Source of the DNA: Streptomyces lomondensis
GTDB taxonomy: Bacteria; Actinomycetota; Actinomycetes; Streptomycetales; Streptomycetaceae
Assembly: GCF_014651035.1 (NCBI RefSeq)
Contig: NZ_BMWC01000012.1
Coordinates: forward strand, 62,001-126,000
Length of the DNA stretch: 64,000 nucleotides
Direction: 5' to 3'
A program made the position numbers and the translations under genes. The notes under the pieces were generated by a model that did not search any database, was not told where the DNA came from, and saw nothing but the letters and a program-made list of their open reading frames with translations. Within the stretch, counting starts at the first letter, position 1, and the number at the start of each line of letters is the position of its first letter. Positions 35,037 to 45,606 of this stretch are shown here, piece by piece.

Positions 35037-35074
35037 AAGGGCCTCCCGCACCACGGACGGCGGGAGGCCCTTCG
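35037..35074 (-). terminator. terminator after ndh
   Basis: A perfect 14-bp stem (35037-35050 with 35061-35074), 10-base loop. Confidence 0.75.
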
Positions 35075-35096
35075 GCAGGGCGGTGGGGACCGGAGG

Positions 35097-36485
35097 TCAG
35101 GAGGCCTTGGCCTTCTCCTCGGTCTTCTCCTTCGGCGCGGAGGCGACCGGGGCCGGCTTGGCGGCCTCGTAGAACTCCTCGCGCGGCGTCTCGATGGCGC
35201 CGAGCGAGACGACCTCGCGCTTGAGGAACATGCCCAGGGTCCAGTCGGCGAAGACGCGGATCTTGCGGTTCCAGGTCGGCATCGCCAGGCCGTGGTAGCC
35301 ACGGTGCATGTACCAGGCGAGACGGCCCTTGAGCTTGATCTTCATCTTGCCCATGACGATCATCGCGACGCCCTTGTGGAGGCCGAGACCGGCCACCGCG
35401 CCCTTGTTGGCGTGCGAGTAGTCCTTCTGCGGGAAGCCCCGCATGCCGGACAGCACGTTGTCGCCGAGGACCCGCGCCTGGCGCAGCGCGTGCTGGGCGT
35501 TCGGCGGGCACCAGGCGTTCTCGTTGCCCGCCTTGCGGCCGACGAGGTCCGGGACCTGGGCGTTGTCGCCGGCGGCCCAGATGTAGTCGGTGCCCTTGAC
35601 CTGGAGCGTCGGCTCGCAGTCCACGTGGCCGCGGGGGCCGAGGGGCAGGCCGTAGCGGGAGAGGACCGGGTTGGGCTTGACGCCGGCGGTCCAGACGATG
35701 GTGTTGGAGTCGACCTCGAGGCCGTTCTTCAGCACCACGTGGCCGTCGACGCAGGAGTCCATGGAGGTGGACAGGTAGACCTCGACACCGCGGCCCTCGA
35801 GGTGCTCCTTGCCGTACTTGCCGAGCTTGGGGCCGACCTCGGGGAGGATCTTGTCGGCGGCGTCGACGAGGATGAAGCGCATGTCCTCACGGGACACGTT
35901 CTTGTAGTACTTCGCCGCGTCGCGGGCCATGTCCTCGACCTCGCCGATGGTCTCCGCACCGGCGAACCCGCCGCCCACGAAGACGAAGGTGAGCGCCTTG
36001 CGGCGGATCTCCTCGTCGGTGGTGGAGTCGGCCTTGTCGAGCTGCTCGAGGACGTGGTTGCGCAGGCCGATGGCCTCCTCGATGCCCTTCATGCCGATGC
36101 CCTGCTCGGCGAGGCCGGGGATCGGGAAGGTGCGGGATACCGCGCCGAGCGCGACGACCAGGTAGTCGAAGGGCAGCTCGTAGGCCTCGCCGACCAGCGG
36201 GGAGACCGTGGCGACCTTGCGGTCCTGGTCGATGGTGGTGACCCGGCCGGTGAGGACCTCCGCCTTGGGCAGCACGCGTCGCAGCGGGACGACGACATGG
36301 CGAGGGGAGATGTTGCCGGCGGCGGCTTCGGGGAGGAAGGGCTGGTAGGTCATGTACGACCGGGGGTCGACGACCGTGACGGTCGCCTCTCCGTAACGCA
36401 TCTTCTTCAGAATGCGTCGAGCTGCGTACAGGCCTACGTACCCACCGCCTACTACGAGGATCCTGGGACGCTCCGTGGTGCTCAT
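35097..36485 (-). CDS. ndh: type II NADH dehydrogenase
   Basis: A 462-residue single-subunit, non-proton-pumping NADH:menaquinone oxidoreductase. FAD motif VVGGGYVGLYAARR, NADH motif FVFVGGGFAGAETIGEVED, AAGDNAQVPD before the FAD ribityl site, and a C-terminal amphipathic membrane-binding region (GKMKIKLKGRLAWYMHRGYH, RVFADWTLGMFLKREVVSLG). The last 40 residues are a charged Ala/Lys/Glu tail. A TTGTGAA-N4-TTCACGAA sequence at 36805-36823 resembles a Rex operator, which would repress ndh at high NAD+/NADH balance. The leader between that site and the ATG is long (about 320 bp). Confidence 0.93.
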   Translation of the reverse strand: MSTTERPRILVVGGGYVGLYAARRILKKMRYGEATVTVVDPRSYMTYQPFLPEAAAGNISPRHVVVPLRRVLPKAEVLTGRVTTIDQDRKVATVSPLVGEAYELPFDYLVVALGAVSRTFPIPGLAEQGIGMKGIEEAIGLRNHVLEQLDKADSTTDEEIRRKALTFVFVGGGFAGAETIGEVEDMARDAAKYYKNVSREDMRFILVDAADKILPEVGPKLGKYGKEHLEGRGVEVYLSTSMDSCVDGHVVLKNGLEVDSNTIVWTAGVKPNPVLSRYGLPLGPRGHVDCEPTLQVKGTDYIWAAGDNAQVPDLVGRKAGNENAWCPPNAQHALRQARVLGDNVLSGMRGFPQKDYSHANKGAVAGLGLHKGVAMIVMGKMKIKLKGRLAWYMHRGYHGLAMPTWNRKIRVFADWTLGMFLKREVVSLGAIETPREEFYEAAKPAPVASAPKEKTEEKAKAS

Positions 36486-36804
36486 GCCATCGAGTATCCA
36501 CCCGCCTCAGGGGGGTGGCTCGTGCGCCCCTTCACAAGCTTCGGCAGGGGGTGTGTTATCCTCCGCGGCTCGCGTGATCCATGTCATGGTGACAACGGGG
36601 CTCCTTTGTGCACCCCGGACCGTTGTCAATGCCGCGTGAGCTGCCTCTCTGGGTCGGACGACCCCCTGTGAGGGCCTCCCGGAGTCCCGCTCCGGGCTCT
36701 TTCCCCAGCCCCTCCATACCATGCTTCTGAACATGTTCAAAGGCCTGTTGGGCCCCTGGATGGGTCAACCTGGCCCGTCTCGTCGCTCGGGAGGGCCGAA
36801 TTCC
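36486..36804. other. long ndh leader / intergenic region
   Basis: No gene supported. A hairpin CCCGGAG-TCCCG-CTCCGGG lies at 36678-36696. The length suggests an ndh 5' leader or an unannotated small RNA. Confidence 0.4.
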
Positions 36805-36823
36805 TTGTGAAGAACTTCACGAA
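36805..36823. promoter_or_regulatory. candidate Rex (redox) operator
   Basis: TTGTGAAGAACTTCACGAA: both half-sites of the Rex consensus TTGTGAA-N4-TTCACAA are present, one base off at the right end. Confidence 0.55.
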
Positions 36824-36905
36824 CTTTTCCGACGGGCTGTCGCCGAGGGGCCCGCGCGAGCCCCCGGACCCGCTCATCCGTGATCCATGCCTGCTCAGAA
36901 GCGGG

Positions 36906-37847
36906 CTACGCCACCGACCACGCGATGCCGTCGAGGATGTCGTGCTCGCTGACGACGACCTCCTCCGCGCCGATGCGCTCCATGATCGACAGGAGGACGA
37001 GGGCCCCCGCCCCGATCACGTCGACCCGGCCGGGATGCATGGACGGCACGGCCGCCCGCTCGGCGTGTGTGGAGCGCAGCAGCCAGTCGGTGATCTCGCG
37101 GACCTTGTCGTGGGAGACCCGGGAGTGGTGGATGGCGGCCGAGTCGTACTCGGGCAGCTCCTGGGCGATCGCCGACACGGTCGTCACCGAGCCGGCCAGG
37201 CCGACCAGCGTGCGGGCCTCGCGCAGCGGGACCGTCTCCTCGGCGAGGTCGAGCGCGGCCTCGATGTCGGCCCGCATCGCGGCGATCTGCTCCTCGGACG
37301 GCGGGTCGCTCACCGCGCCCTCCCGGACCAGGTGCCGCTCGGTCATGCGGACGCAGCCGATGTCCACCGAGCGGGCCGCCCGGACCCGGTCGTCGCCGAC
37401 GACGAACTCGGTCGAGCCGCCGCCGATGTCCACCACGAGGTAGGGCTTCGCCAGGTGGTCGCGCCCGGCGAGCTCCTTGGTGGCGCCGGTGAAGGAGAAC
37501 TCGGCCTCCTGGTCCCCGGAGATCACCTCCGGCTCCACGCCGAGGATGTCCAGCACGCCGCGCACGAACTCGTCCCGGTTCTCGGCGTCCCGGGAGGCGG
37601 AGGTCGCCACGAAGCGGAGGCGTTCCGCGCCGTGCTCCTTGATGATCCGCGCGTACTCCCGGCACGCGGCGAAGGTCCGCTCCAGCGCCTCGGGGGCCAG
37701 CCGGCCGGTGCGGTCGACGCCCTGCCCGAGGCGGACGATCGTCATCCGGCGGTCCAGGTCGACCAGCTCGCCGGTCACCGGGTCGGCGTCGGCGACCAGC
37801 AGGCGGATGGAGTTCGTACCGCAGTCCACGGCGGCGACACGGGTCAC
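36906..37847 (-). CDS. Ppx/GppA family exopolyphosphatase
   Basis: A 313-residue phosphatase acting on polyphosphate and/or pppGpp. Actin-like fold motifs: VAAVDCGTNSIRLLVAD at the N-terminus, VATSASRDAENRDEF, VVDIGGGSTEFVVGDD (phosphate loop) and LAGSVTTVSAI. It lacks the C-terminal HD-type extension of E. coli Ppx, as usual in actinobacteria. GTG 37847 overlaps the stop of the DUF501 gene (GTGA), so the two are translationally coupled. Last gene of the eno operon. Confidence 0.92.
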   Translation of the reverse strand: MTRVAAVDCGTNSIRLLVADADPVTGELVDLDRRMTIVRLGQGVDRTGRLAPEALERTFAACREYARIIKEHGAERLRFVATSASRDAENRDEFVRGVLDILGVEPEVISGDQEAEFSFTGATKELAGRDHLAKPYLVVDIGGGSTEFVVGDDRVRAARSVDIGCVRMTERHLVREGAVSDPPSEEQIAAMRADIEAALDLAEETVPLREARTLVGLAGSVTTVSAIAQELPEYDSAAIHHSRVSHDKVREITDWLLRSTHAERAAVPSMHPGRVDVIGAGALVLLSIMERIGAEEVVVSEHDILDGIAWSVA

Positions 37848-38374
37848 TGGGCGTCCTCCTCGGCGGTCGTCACACAGGCGCCCTTGCGCCACCACTCCGG
37901 CAGCATGGCCAGCGCCTCGTCGCCCAGCGGGTTCACCCCGGGACCCGCGGCCAGCGAGTGCGCCACCAGCACGTGCAGGCACTTCACCCGGTCCGGCATT
38001 CCGCCCGCGCTCGGGAAGTTCTTCAGCTCCTCGATCTCGTCACGGCGCCGGATGTAGTCCTCGTGCGCCGCCCGGTAGGAGGCCGCCAGCTCCGGGTCCG
38101 AGGCCAGCCGCTCGGTCATCTCCTTCATCACGCCGTTCGCCTCCAGCGTGCCGATCGCCGAGTTCGCCTTCGGGCACGTCAGGTAGTACAGCGTCGGGAA
38201 CGGCGTCCCGTCGGGCAGCCGCGGGGCCGTCTCGACGACGTCGGGCTGCCCGCAGGGGCAGCGGTGCGCGATGGCCCGCAGGCCGCGCGGGGGCCGACCG
38301 AGCTGCTGCTTGAAGGCCTCGACGTCCGCGTCGGTGGGCTCGGTGCGCGGGGTGGTCGGCGGGGGCGTTTCCAT
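37844..38374 (-). CDS. DUF501 domain protein
   Basis: A 176-residue protein from ATG 38374 (weak GAAG site; an upstream GTG reading VKVTPEKDSLKTVM is possible). Core: FKQQLGRPPRGLRAIAHRCP CGQPDVVETAPRL and TPFPTLYYLTCP, followed by SAIGTLEANGVMKEMTERLA and AAHEDYIRRRDEIEE. The cysteines in CPCG and LTCP suggest a metal site. The family is conserved in actinobacteria, always between a DivIC-like gene and ppx, as here; its biochemical role is not established as far as I know. Confidence 0.88.
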   Translation of the reverse strand: METPPPTTPRTEPTDADVEAFKQQLGRPPRGLRAIAHRCPCGQPDVVETAPRLPDGTPFPTLYYLTCPKANSAIGTLEANGVMKEMTERLASDPELAASYRAAHEDYIRRRDEIEELKNFPSAGGMPDRVKCLHVLVAHSLAAGPGVNPLGDEALAMLPEWWRKGACVTTAEEDAQ

Positions 38375-38409
38375 GACTGTCTTCAGGCTGTCTTTCTCTG
38401 GGGTCACTT

Positions 38410-38886
38410 TTACTGGTCGGAGGCGTCGGACTTGTCGACCCCGTCCCAGATGTTCGAGTACCAGGGGCGGTCGGCCGCCCCGAGGTCGGCGCGCGACTGC
38501 TTCGCCGCGTGCGGGTCGACGACGATGAACCCCGTCTCCCCCGGCATGACGTAGTGCAACCGCTGCCGGATCTGCTGTTCGGCGTAGGCGTCGTCCTGCC
38601 AGCGCGCCTTCATGTCGCGCAGCCGTTCGACGCGCTGGCGGGCCTGCTGCTGTTCGCGCTGGAGCTCGTCGATCTCGGCGCGCTGGGAGACGTACTCCCG
38701 CATCGGGTAGGCCAGGGCGACGATCAGCGAGCACATCACCAGCGCGAGCAGCGCGGCCCGGCCGGTCAGCCGGGAGCGGCGGGCCTGGCGCCGGGTCTGG
38801 GAGCGGTAGACCCGGGCCGCGGTCTGCTCGCCGAGCAACCGGATCCTGGTCGCGGTGGAGAACCGGTCCCGGTCCTTCACAGCCAT
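38410..38886 (-). CDS. FtsB/DivIC-family septum formation protein
   Basis: A 158-residue bitopic membrane protein. The ATG at 38886 has GGGAGG eight bases upstream. A basic cytoplasmic N-terminus (VYRSQTRRQARRSRLTGR) precedes one membrane helix (AALLALVMCSLIVALAY) and an extracellular coiled coil (QRAEIDELQREQQQARQRVE RLRDMKARW), then the family motif AYAEQQIRQRLHYVMPGETG. FtsB/DivIC proteins pair with FtsL in the divisome. Streptomyces needs division proteins for sporulation septa. Position after eno and before DUF501 is the standard actinobacterial order. Confidence 0.9.
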   Translation of the reverse strand: MAVKDRDRFSTATRIRLLGEQTAARVYRSQTRRQARRSRLTGRAALLALVMCSLIVALAYPMREYVSQRAEIDELQREQQQARQRVERLRDMKARWQDDAYAEQQIRQRLHYVMPGETGFIVVDPHAAKQSRADLGAADRPWYSNIWDGVDKSDASDQ

Positions 38887-38997
38887 GTCGTCCGCCTCCC
38901 GCTCCGCCGTCATACGCGCGTACGTCCCCGACACGGTACGGGACCGGGTACGGGGACGTACGTACGACGCTGCCTCTTACGGGTCGGGCCTTCCGGA

Positions 38998-40362
<1,365 letters not shown>

Positions 40363-40461
40363 CTAACCGGCTCCGGCCGATCGGCCACCGGGTCGCCCAT
40401 CCCATGGACAGAACCGAGAGTAAATTGTTTCCGAACGGAACAAAGACGGTGGCGGAAATGA

Positions 40462-40503
40462 CCCCGCCCCGGTGCGTACGGGGGATCACGCACCGGGGCG
40501 GGG
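40462..40503 (-). terminator. terminator after rpfA
   Basis: A perfect 16-bp stem (40462-40477 with 40488-40503) and a 10-base loop, 30 bases after the rpfA stop. Confidence 0.8.
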
Positions 40504-40532
40504 AGCCCGTGGGGACGGGGACGGGCCGCTGC

Positions 40533-41222
<690 letters not shown>

Positions 41223-41228
41223 TCACCG

Positions 41229-41372
41229 ACGCCTGCGAGGTGAGCTGTCGGGTTCGGGCCGGTTGAGTTGCCCGGCCGCGCCCCTCCCGGGACGCGGCTT
41301 CACCCCAAGCCCTTCCGGCACAACTGTCCGGTCGGGCGCCTACCTTGGGTCCCCCGCTCCTGCCTACGGCGC
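41229..41372 (-). ncRNA. ydaO-yuaA (c-di-AMP) riboswitch of rpfA
   Basis: Read leftward, the leader contains the conserved blocks GGGGGACCCA, TTGGGGTGAAGCC and CCCGAACCCGACAGCTCACC then TCGCAGGCGT. The first and last parts close a P1 stem (GCGCC with GGCGT). The boundaries given are the P1 ends. The ribosome binding site (GAGGGG) follows within about 10 bases, so control may involve the start region or an attenuator. c-di-AMP normally turns such genes off. Confidence 0.88.
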
Positions 41373-41609
41373 TTGACGCGACGACTGTTCCCGGACGGCC
41401 GCTGGCAGGATTCGGCGTTGCGGCAGCCGGGGCTCGCGGTGACGAGCGGTCATGACCGTAGACACGCGATCCGCGGAATTTCAAAGACGATCAGGGCTTC
41501 TGAGATCTATCTCTCACCACGCTTATACGGGACATTCAGCCCGAAACATGACGCGAACTCGCGCGGTTTCGGGGCGACTTCCGCCGCCGTTTCCGCTCTG
41601 CCCCACCGG
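41373..41609 (-). promoter_or_regulatory. rpfA promoter region
   Basis: The 240 bp between the rpfB-like stop and the riboswitch hold no gene. An AT-richer section (about 41480-41560, with TATAAG on the minus strand near 41525) is the likely promoter. Confidence 0.35.
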
Positions 41610-42569
41610 CTACTTCTCGTCCGCTTCGACCTCTACCGTGAGCCTCTGACCGGGGCGGATGAGGTTCGGGTCGGTGCCGACGGCCTGCTGGTTGCCGGCG
41701 TAGAGCGCGCGCCATCCGCCGCTGACATCAAGGGAGTCGGCGATGGACCAGAGGCTGTCGCCGGGGCGGACGACGTAGGAGCCGTCCGCCACACCCCGAG
41801 AGGCGTCGCCGCCGCGCGAGGCGTGCCGGCCCGAGGACTCGTCCGTACGGCCGTCCACGGCGGCGGTGTCCTCGTCGGCGCTGGGGCCGCGGTGGCGGCC
41901 GGAGCCGGTGTCGGTCAGCGCCGAAGAGGTGCCGTCCTGCTGCGAGTTGTCGGGCTTGTCACTCTCGGAGCCGGCCGAGTCGGAGCTGTCGGGCTCCTGA
42001 CCCTGCGCCGTGGAGTCGGCGGAATCGGACGACTTGTCGGAGTTGGCCGGTTCGCCCTCCGGCGTCGACGGTGCGTCAGGAGACGGGGACGACGACGGGG
42101 TCGATGACGAGGGGGTCGACTCGGAGGAGTCGAGCAGTCCCGGCGAGTCGGTCGGCTCGGAGGAGTCGGACGAATCGGATGTGCCCGACTGCGAGTCCTG
42201 CTGGAGACCGGAGAGCAGGCCGCAGGTGCGCCACGCGCCGACCCCTTGGTCGGCGAGGATTCTCTCGGCCACGGCTATCTGCTGGGAGCGGCTGGCCAGG
42301 TCGGCGCTCGCGGCGTAGTCGAGGCCGCCGTACTTCTCCCAGTCCTCCTGGGACAGCGCGAGGCCGCCGAAGTAGCCGTTGCCGCTGTTCTGGCTCCACG
42401 CGCCGCCGGTCTCGCAGTCCGCCACCCGGTCCCAGGTCGTGCCGTCGGCCGCGCTGGCACCGGAGGCCCCGAGGAGCGGGATCGCGATGGCGGAGCCGGT
42501 CACTCCGGCCGCGACGAGGAGAGCCGGAGCCTGGCGGGGGCGACGGTGCCGACCGTTCCCGGAGAGCAT
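41610..42569 (-). CDS. rpfB: Rpf-like transglycosylase with LysM domain (RpfB-like)
   Basis: A 319-residue secreted protein. Signal peptide to ~38 (LVAAGVTGSAIAIPLLGASG), Rpf domain (WDRVADCETGGAWSQNSGNG, YFGGLALSQEDWEKYGG; catalytic Glu in CETGG), a long acidic Ser/Asp/Pro linker of about 130 residues, and a C-terminal LysM (YVVRPGDSLWSIADSLDVSG, DPNLIRPGQRLTVEV). ATG 42569 after AAAGG. It lacks the riboswitch seen before rpfA. The linker suggests spanning or display across the wall. The symbol follows the S. coelicolor naming of the gene beside rpfA, from memory. Confidence 0.85.
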   Translation of the reverse strand: MLSGNGRHRRPRQAPALLVAAGVTGSAIAIPLLGASGASAADGTTWDRVADCETGGAWSQNSGNGYFGGLALSQEDWEKYGGLDYAASADLASRSQQIAVAERILADQGVGAWRTCGLLSGLQQDSQSGTSDSSDSSEPTDSPGLLDSSESTPSSSTPSSSPSPDAPSTPEGEPANSDKSSDSADSTAQGQEPDSSDSAGSESDKPDNSQQDGTSSALTDTGSGRHRGPSADEDTAAVDGRTDESSGRHASRGGDASRGVADGSYVVRPGDSLWSIADSLDVSGGWRALYAGNQQAVGTDPNLIRPGQRLTVEVEADEK

Positions 42570-42748
42570 ACGGAGACCTTTCGCGAGACAGCAGTGACCG
42601 GCGCGACACAGGGGCCCGGCCGCGCTGATGGGTGAACGTATCGGCAGACGATCAGTTGTCACAAGTTCATGCCGCGTAGATCACGTGAAGATCACAGGCC
42701 TGATGGCGTGTCATGTTTAACGGGCCGTCGCGCTGGTGATGGCGGCTC

Positions 42749-44008
42749 TCACGCCGGCGTGAACTCCACCGGCAGCGTGCGCAGCCCGCGCATGATGAGG
42801 CCGCCGCGCCACCTCAGCTCGGCCGGATCCGCCGCGAGCCGGAGGTCGGGCAGGCGGTTGAGGAGGGTGGCGAGCGCGGTCTGGCCCTCCAGACGGGCGA
42901 GCGGGGCGCCGAGGCAGTAGTGGATGCCGTGGCCGTATCCGAGGTGCTGGTTGTCGCGGCGGGAGAGGTCGAGCACGTCCGGGTCGGCGAACCGCTCCGG
43001 GTCCCGGTCCGCGGCGGCCAGGACGACCAGGACGGGGTCACCGGCCGCGATGTGCTGCCCGCCGAGGGTGAGGGGCTGCGTGGCGAACCGCCAGGTGGCG
43101 AGTTCCACGGGGCCGTCGTAGCGCAGGAGTTCCTCGACGCCGGTCTCCAGGAGGCCGGTCTCCCCGGCGGCGAGGGAGGCCTGGAGCCGTGCGCGCTGCT
43201 CGGGGTGGGTGAGCAGGGCGTAGGTGCCGTTGCCGATGAGGTTGACGGTGGTCTCGAACCCGGCGAACAGCAGGATGAACGCCATGGCCGCCGCCTCGTT
43301 CTCGGTGAGGTGCTCACCGTGGTCGGAGGCGCGGATGAGGCCGGAGATGAGGTCCTCGCCGGGGGCGGGTTCGGCGGGCAGGGCCTCCCGCTTGCGGTGG
43401 ATGAGGTCGGCGAGGTAGCCGCGCATCTTCTTCACGGACCGCGCCACGCCGCCCCTCGGCCCGCCCTGGTGGCGGATCATCATGCCCGCCCAGTCGCGGA
43501 AGTCGTCCTGGTCCTCGCCGGGCACGCCGAGCAGGTCGCAGATGGCGTAGATGGGGAGCGGGAAGGCGAACTCGTGGATCAGGTCGGCGGATCCCTTCGC
43601 CGCGAACCCGTCGATGAGGCCGTCGGTGAGTTCCTGCACCCGCGGTGCGAACTCGGCGACCCGGCGGGGCGTGAACGCCTTGGACACGAGCCGCCGCAGC
43701 CGGGTGTGATCCGGCGGGTCGATGTTGAGCAGATGCGTCATCAACTCGGCCTTGCGCTCCCCGGGGATCCCCGTCTTGCCCTTGGCGTGCGCGGGTTCGT
43801 CGTGATGCGCCGGGTTCTTGGAGAGCCGGTGGTCGGCGAGGGTCTGCTTGGCATCGGCGTACCGCGTGACCAGCCAGGCCTCCACCCCGCTGGGCAACCG
43901 CGTCCGGTGCACGGGGGCGTGCTCGCGGAGCCAGGCGTAGGCGGGGTAGGGGTCGCTCGCGAACTCCCAGGTGAACAGTTCGGGCGCCCCTGGCACGTCA
44001 TGCTGCAT
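42749..44008 (-). CDS. cytochrome P450, CYP107-like
   Basis: A 419-residue P450. I-helix AGFETTVN, K-helix ExxR in VEELLRYDGP, and haem-binding GYGHGIHYCLGAPLARLEG with the axial Cys. N-terminal motif FASDPYPAYAWLREHAPVHR and HLLNIDPPDHTRLRRLVSKA are typical of CYP105/107. ATG 44008. No ferredoxin or biosynthetic gene adjoins, so electrons must come from a general ferredoxin. From memory the P450 at this place in S. coelicolor (CYP107U1) has been tied to sporulation and antibiotic production; orthology is likely by position but not proven here. Confidence 0.92.
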   Translation of the reverse strand: MQHDVPGAPELFTWEFASDPYPAYAWLREHAPVHRTRLPSGVEAWLVTRYADAKQTLADHRLSKNPAHHDEPAHAKGKTGIPGERKAELMTHLLNIDPPDHTRLRRLVSKAFTPRRVAEFAPRVQELTDGLIDGFAAKGSADLIHEFAFPLPIYAICDLLGVPGEDQDDFRDWAGMMIRHQGGPRGGVARSVKKMRGYLADLIHRKREALPAEPAPGEDLISGLIRASDHGEHLTENEAAAMAFILLFAGFETTVNLIGNGTYALLTHPEQRARLQASLAAGETGLLETGVEELLRYDGPVELATWRFATQPLTLGGQHIAAGDPVLVVLAAADRDPERFADPDVLDLSRRDNQHLGYGHGIHYCLGAPLARLEGQTALATLLNRLPDLRLAADPAELRWRGGLIMRGLRTLPVEFTPA

Positions 44009-44100
44009 GCCACGACCCTACGCAGCGCCCGGGGCAGCACCGGCCACCGCTGTCACAGGCCCCCGCTACGCTCACCGCGTCGAGACCGAGGAGGGCCGGG

Positions 44101-44484
44101 ATGCTGGAAGGCGTGCTGATCGCGGAGAGCCTGCGGGTGGGGGCCGAGTTGGCAGGCGTTCCGCTGCGTCTCACCAGGGTCACGAGGGTGGAGGTGGAGG
44201 ACGCGGCGGCCGGGCAGCCCCGGCAGTGGACCCTTCTGGACTTCGCCGCCGAGGAGGCCGACGCCGAGGCACTGGCCGAACGGCTTGCCGCCTGCCTGGC
44301 CCCGACCGGGGGCTGGTACGTCAACTACAACACCGCCGCGGAGGCGTTTGTGGTCTTCGCCGGCAGGGTCTTCCGCTATCCGCGCGGGCAGGATCCACGC
44401 GGGCGGGCGGAAGGGCGCCGGCAGGCGCAGGCCCACGCGCGCGCTCTCGGGATCCCGGAAGGGCAGCTGGACTGGCAGGACTGA
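44101..44484 (+). CDS. conserved hypothetical protein
   Basis: A 127-residue soluble protein; ATG 44101 after GAGGGCCGGG. The centre (WTLLDFAAEEADAEALAERL, GGWYVNYNTAAEAFVVFAGR, VFRYPRGQDPRGRAEGRRQA) is well conserved among Streptomyces as I recall, with a WYVNYN motif and a basic C-terminus (GIPEGQLDWQD end). No family name known to me. It lies alone between the divergent P450 and convergent mazG genes. Confidence 0.75.
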   Translation: MLEGVLIAESLRVGAELAGVPLRLTRVTRVEVEDAAAGQPRQWTLLDFAAEEADAEALAERLAACLAPTGGWYVNYNTAAEAFVVFAGRVFRYPRGQDPRGRAEGRRQAQAHARALGIPEGQLDWQD

Positions 44485-44512
44485 GTCAGGACCGACCTGC
44501 CGGGCCCTCGCG

Positions 44513-45535
44513 TCACGGCCGTCGGTCCTGGCTCTCGGCCTCCCTGATCGCGTCCCGGTACGCGCGGGCCGCTGCTCTCAGGGCCGCCTCCGGGTCGACG
44601 CCCTGCGACTCCGCGCGGACCGCGAGGGCCAGGAGGTCGTAGCCGATGCCTTCGACGGGTGGGAGGGGTATGTCGAGGCCGGCGGTGCGGGCCCGGGACG
44701 CGAGCTTGGCGGCGAGGGCGAGGCCGGGCTGGCCGAGGGGGATGCCCTCGGTGATCGAGGAGCGCTGCTTCTCGACCGCCTTGGTGCGCAGCCAGTGTTC
44801 CTTGACCTCCTCGGGGGTGGTGGCCGTGGCGTCTGCGAAGACATGCGGGTGGCGGTGGATCAGCTTGGTGACGATGCCGCCGGCCACGTCGTCGATGGAG
44901 AAGGGAGCGTCCAGGTCCTCTTCGGCGATGCGGGCGTGGAAGACGACCTGGAGCAGGACGTCACCCAGCTCCTCGCGCAGTTCGTCGCGGTCGCCCTCCT
45001 CTATCGCCTCGACGAGTTCGTACGCCTCTTCGATGCCGTACTTGGCCAGGCCCTTGTGCGTCTGCTGGGACGACCACGGGCACTCGGCGCGGATGCGGTC
45101 CATGACCTGGACGAGGTCGAGGAGGCGGGCGCCCGGCAGGTCGTAGGAGGCGGGGAGCAGCTCCAGCTCGGGCATGGCGACGCGGCCGGTGCCGGCGAGG
45201 CGGGCCAGGCCGTCCGTCAGGGCCGGCTCGCCCTCGCCCGTCGCCACGACCACCACCGTGCGGCCGCCGGCGCAGGCGCCGACCAGCTCCTGGGCGGTCG
45301 GGGACGCCTGGTCGACCGTGATCCCGGCCTCGCGCAGATACGGCAGCTGCGGGTGCGCGCCGTCCGCGCACAGCACCTGGTCGGCCGCGTGCAGGGCCTG
45401 CCAGGCGGGCCAGGACAGCAGGCCGGGGGCGACGCGGTGGCTGGTGGTGAGCAGGACGATACGGCCGGGGGCGGCGGCCGCGGCGGAGGCGGCCTGCTCG
45501 GGGCCCGGGGTGGCTGCGGAGCTGTTGGCGTTCAC
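44513..45535 (-). CDS. mazG: nucleoside triphosphate pyrophosphohydrolase MazG
   Basis: A 340-residue protein. The C-terminal MazG domain (~135-340) has the metal-binding EEAYELVEAIEEGD and REELGDVLLQVVFHARIAEE (ExxExxD helices) and CPWSSQQTHKGLAKYGIEE. The N-terminal ~130 residues (IVLLTTSHRVAPGLLSWPAW, DQVLCADGA, VVVVATGEGEP) look like a degenerate tetrapyrrole-methylase domain, as in other actinobacterial MazG and B. subtilis YabN. It hydrolyses noncanonical or oxidised NTPs. GTG 45535. Downstream of the lipoprotein and kinase genes on the same strand; the 71-bp gap allows a shared transcript. Confidence 0.92.
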   Translation of the reverse strand: MNANSSAATPGPEQAASAAAAAPGRIVLLTTSHRVAPGLLSWPAWQALHAADQVLCADGAHPQLPYLREAGITVDQASPTAQELVGACAGGRTVVVVATGEGEPALTDGLARLAGTGRVAMPELELLPASYDLPGARLLDLVQVMDRIRAECPWSSQQTHKGLAKYGIEEAYELVEAIEEGDRDELREELGDVLLQVVFHARIAEEDLDAPFSIDDVAGGIVTKLIHRHPHVFADATATTPEEVKEHWLRTKAVEKQRSSITEGIPLGQPGLALAAKLASRARTAGLDIPLPPVEGIGYDLLALAVRAESQGVDPEAALRAAARAYRDAIREAESQDRRP

Positions 45536-45606
45536 GATTCGAAGCTATCCCACGCCGCCGACAGTCCCGGAAGTTATCCACAGGCAGGCCCCGCGGGGCG
45601 GGTGTC

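Noticed and set aside
36556-36768. Short leftward frame in the ndh leader
   Set aside because: No ribosome binding site and no family resemblance; the region is better seen as leader.
42618-42690. A CRP-like or riboswitch control region before the rpfB-like gene
   Set aside because: GTGA/TCAC half-sites are there but spacing does not fit a known consensus, and no ydaO blocks are present.
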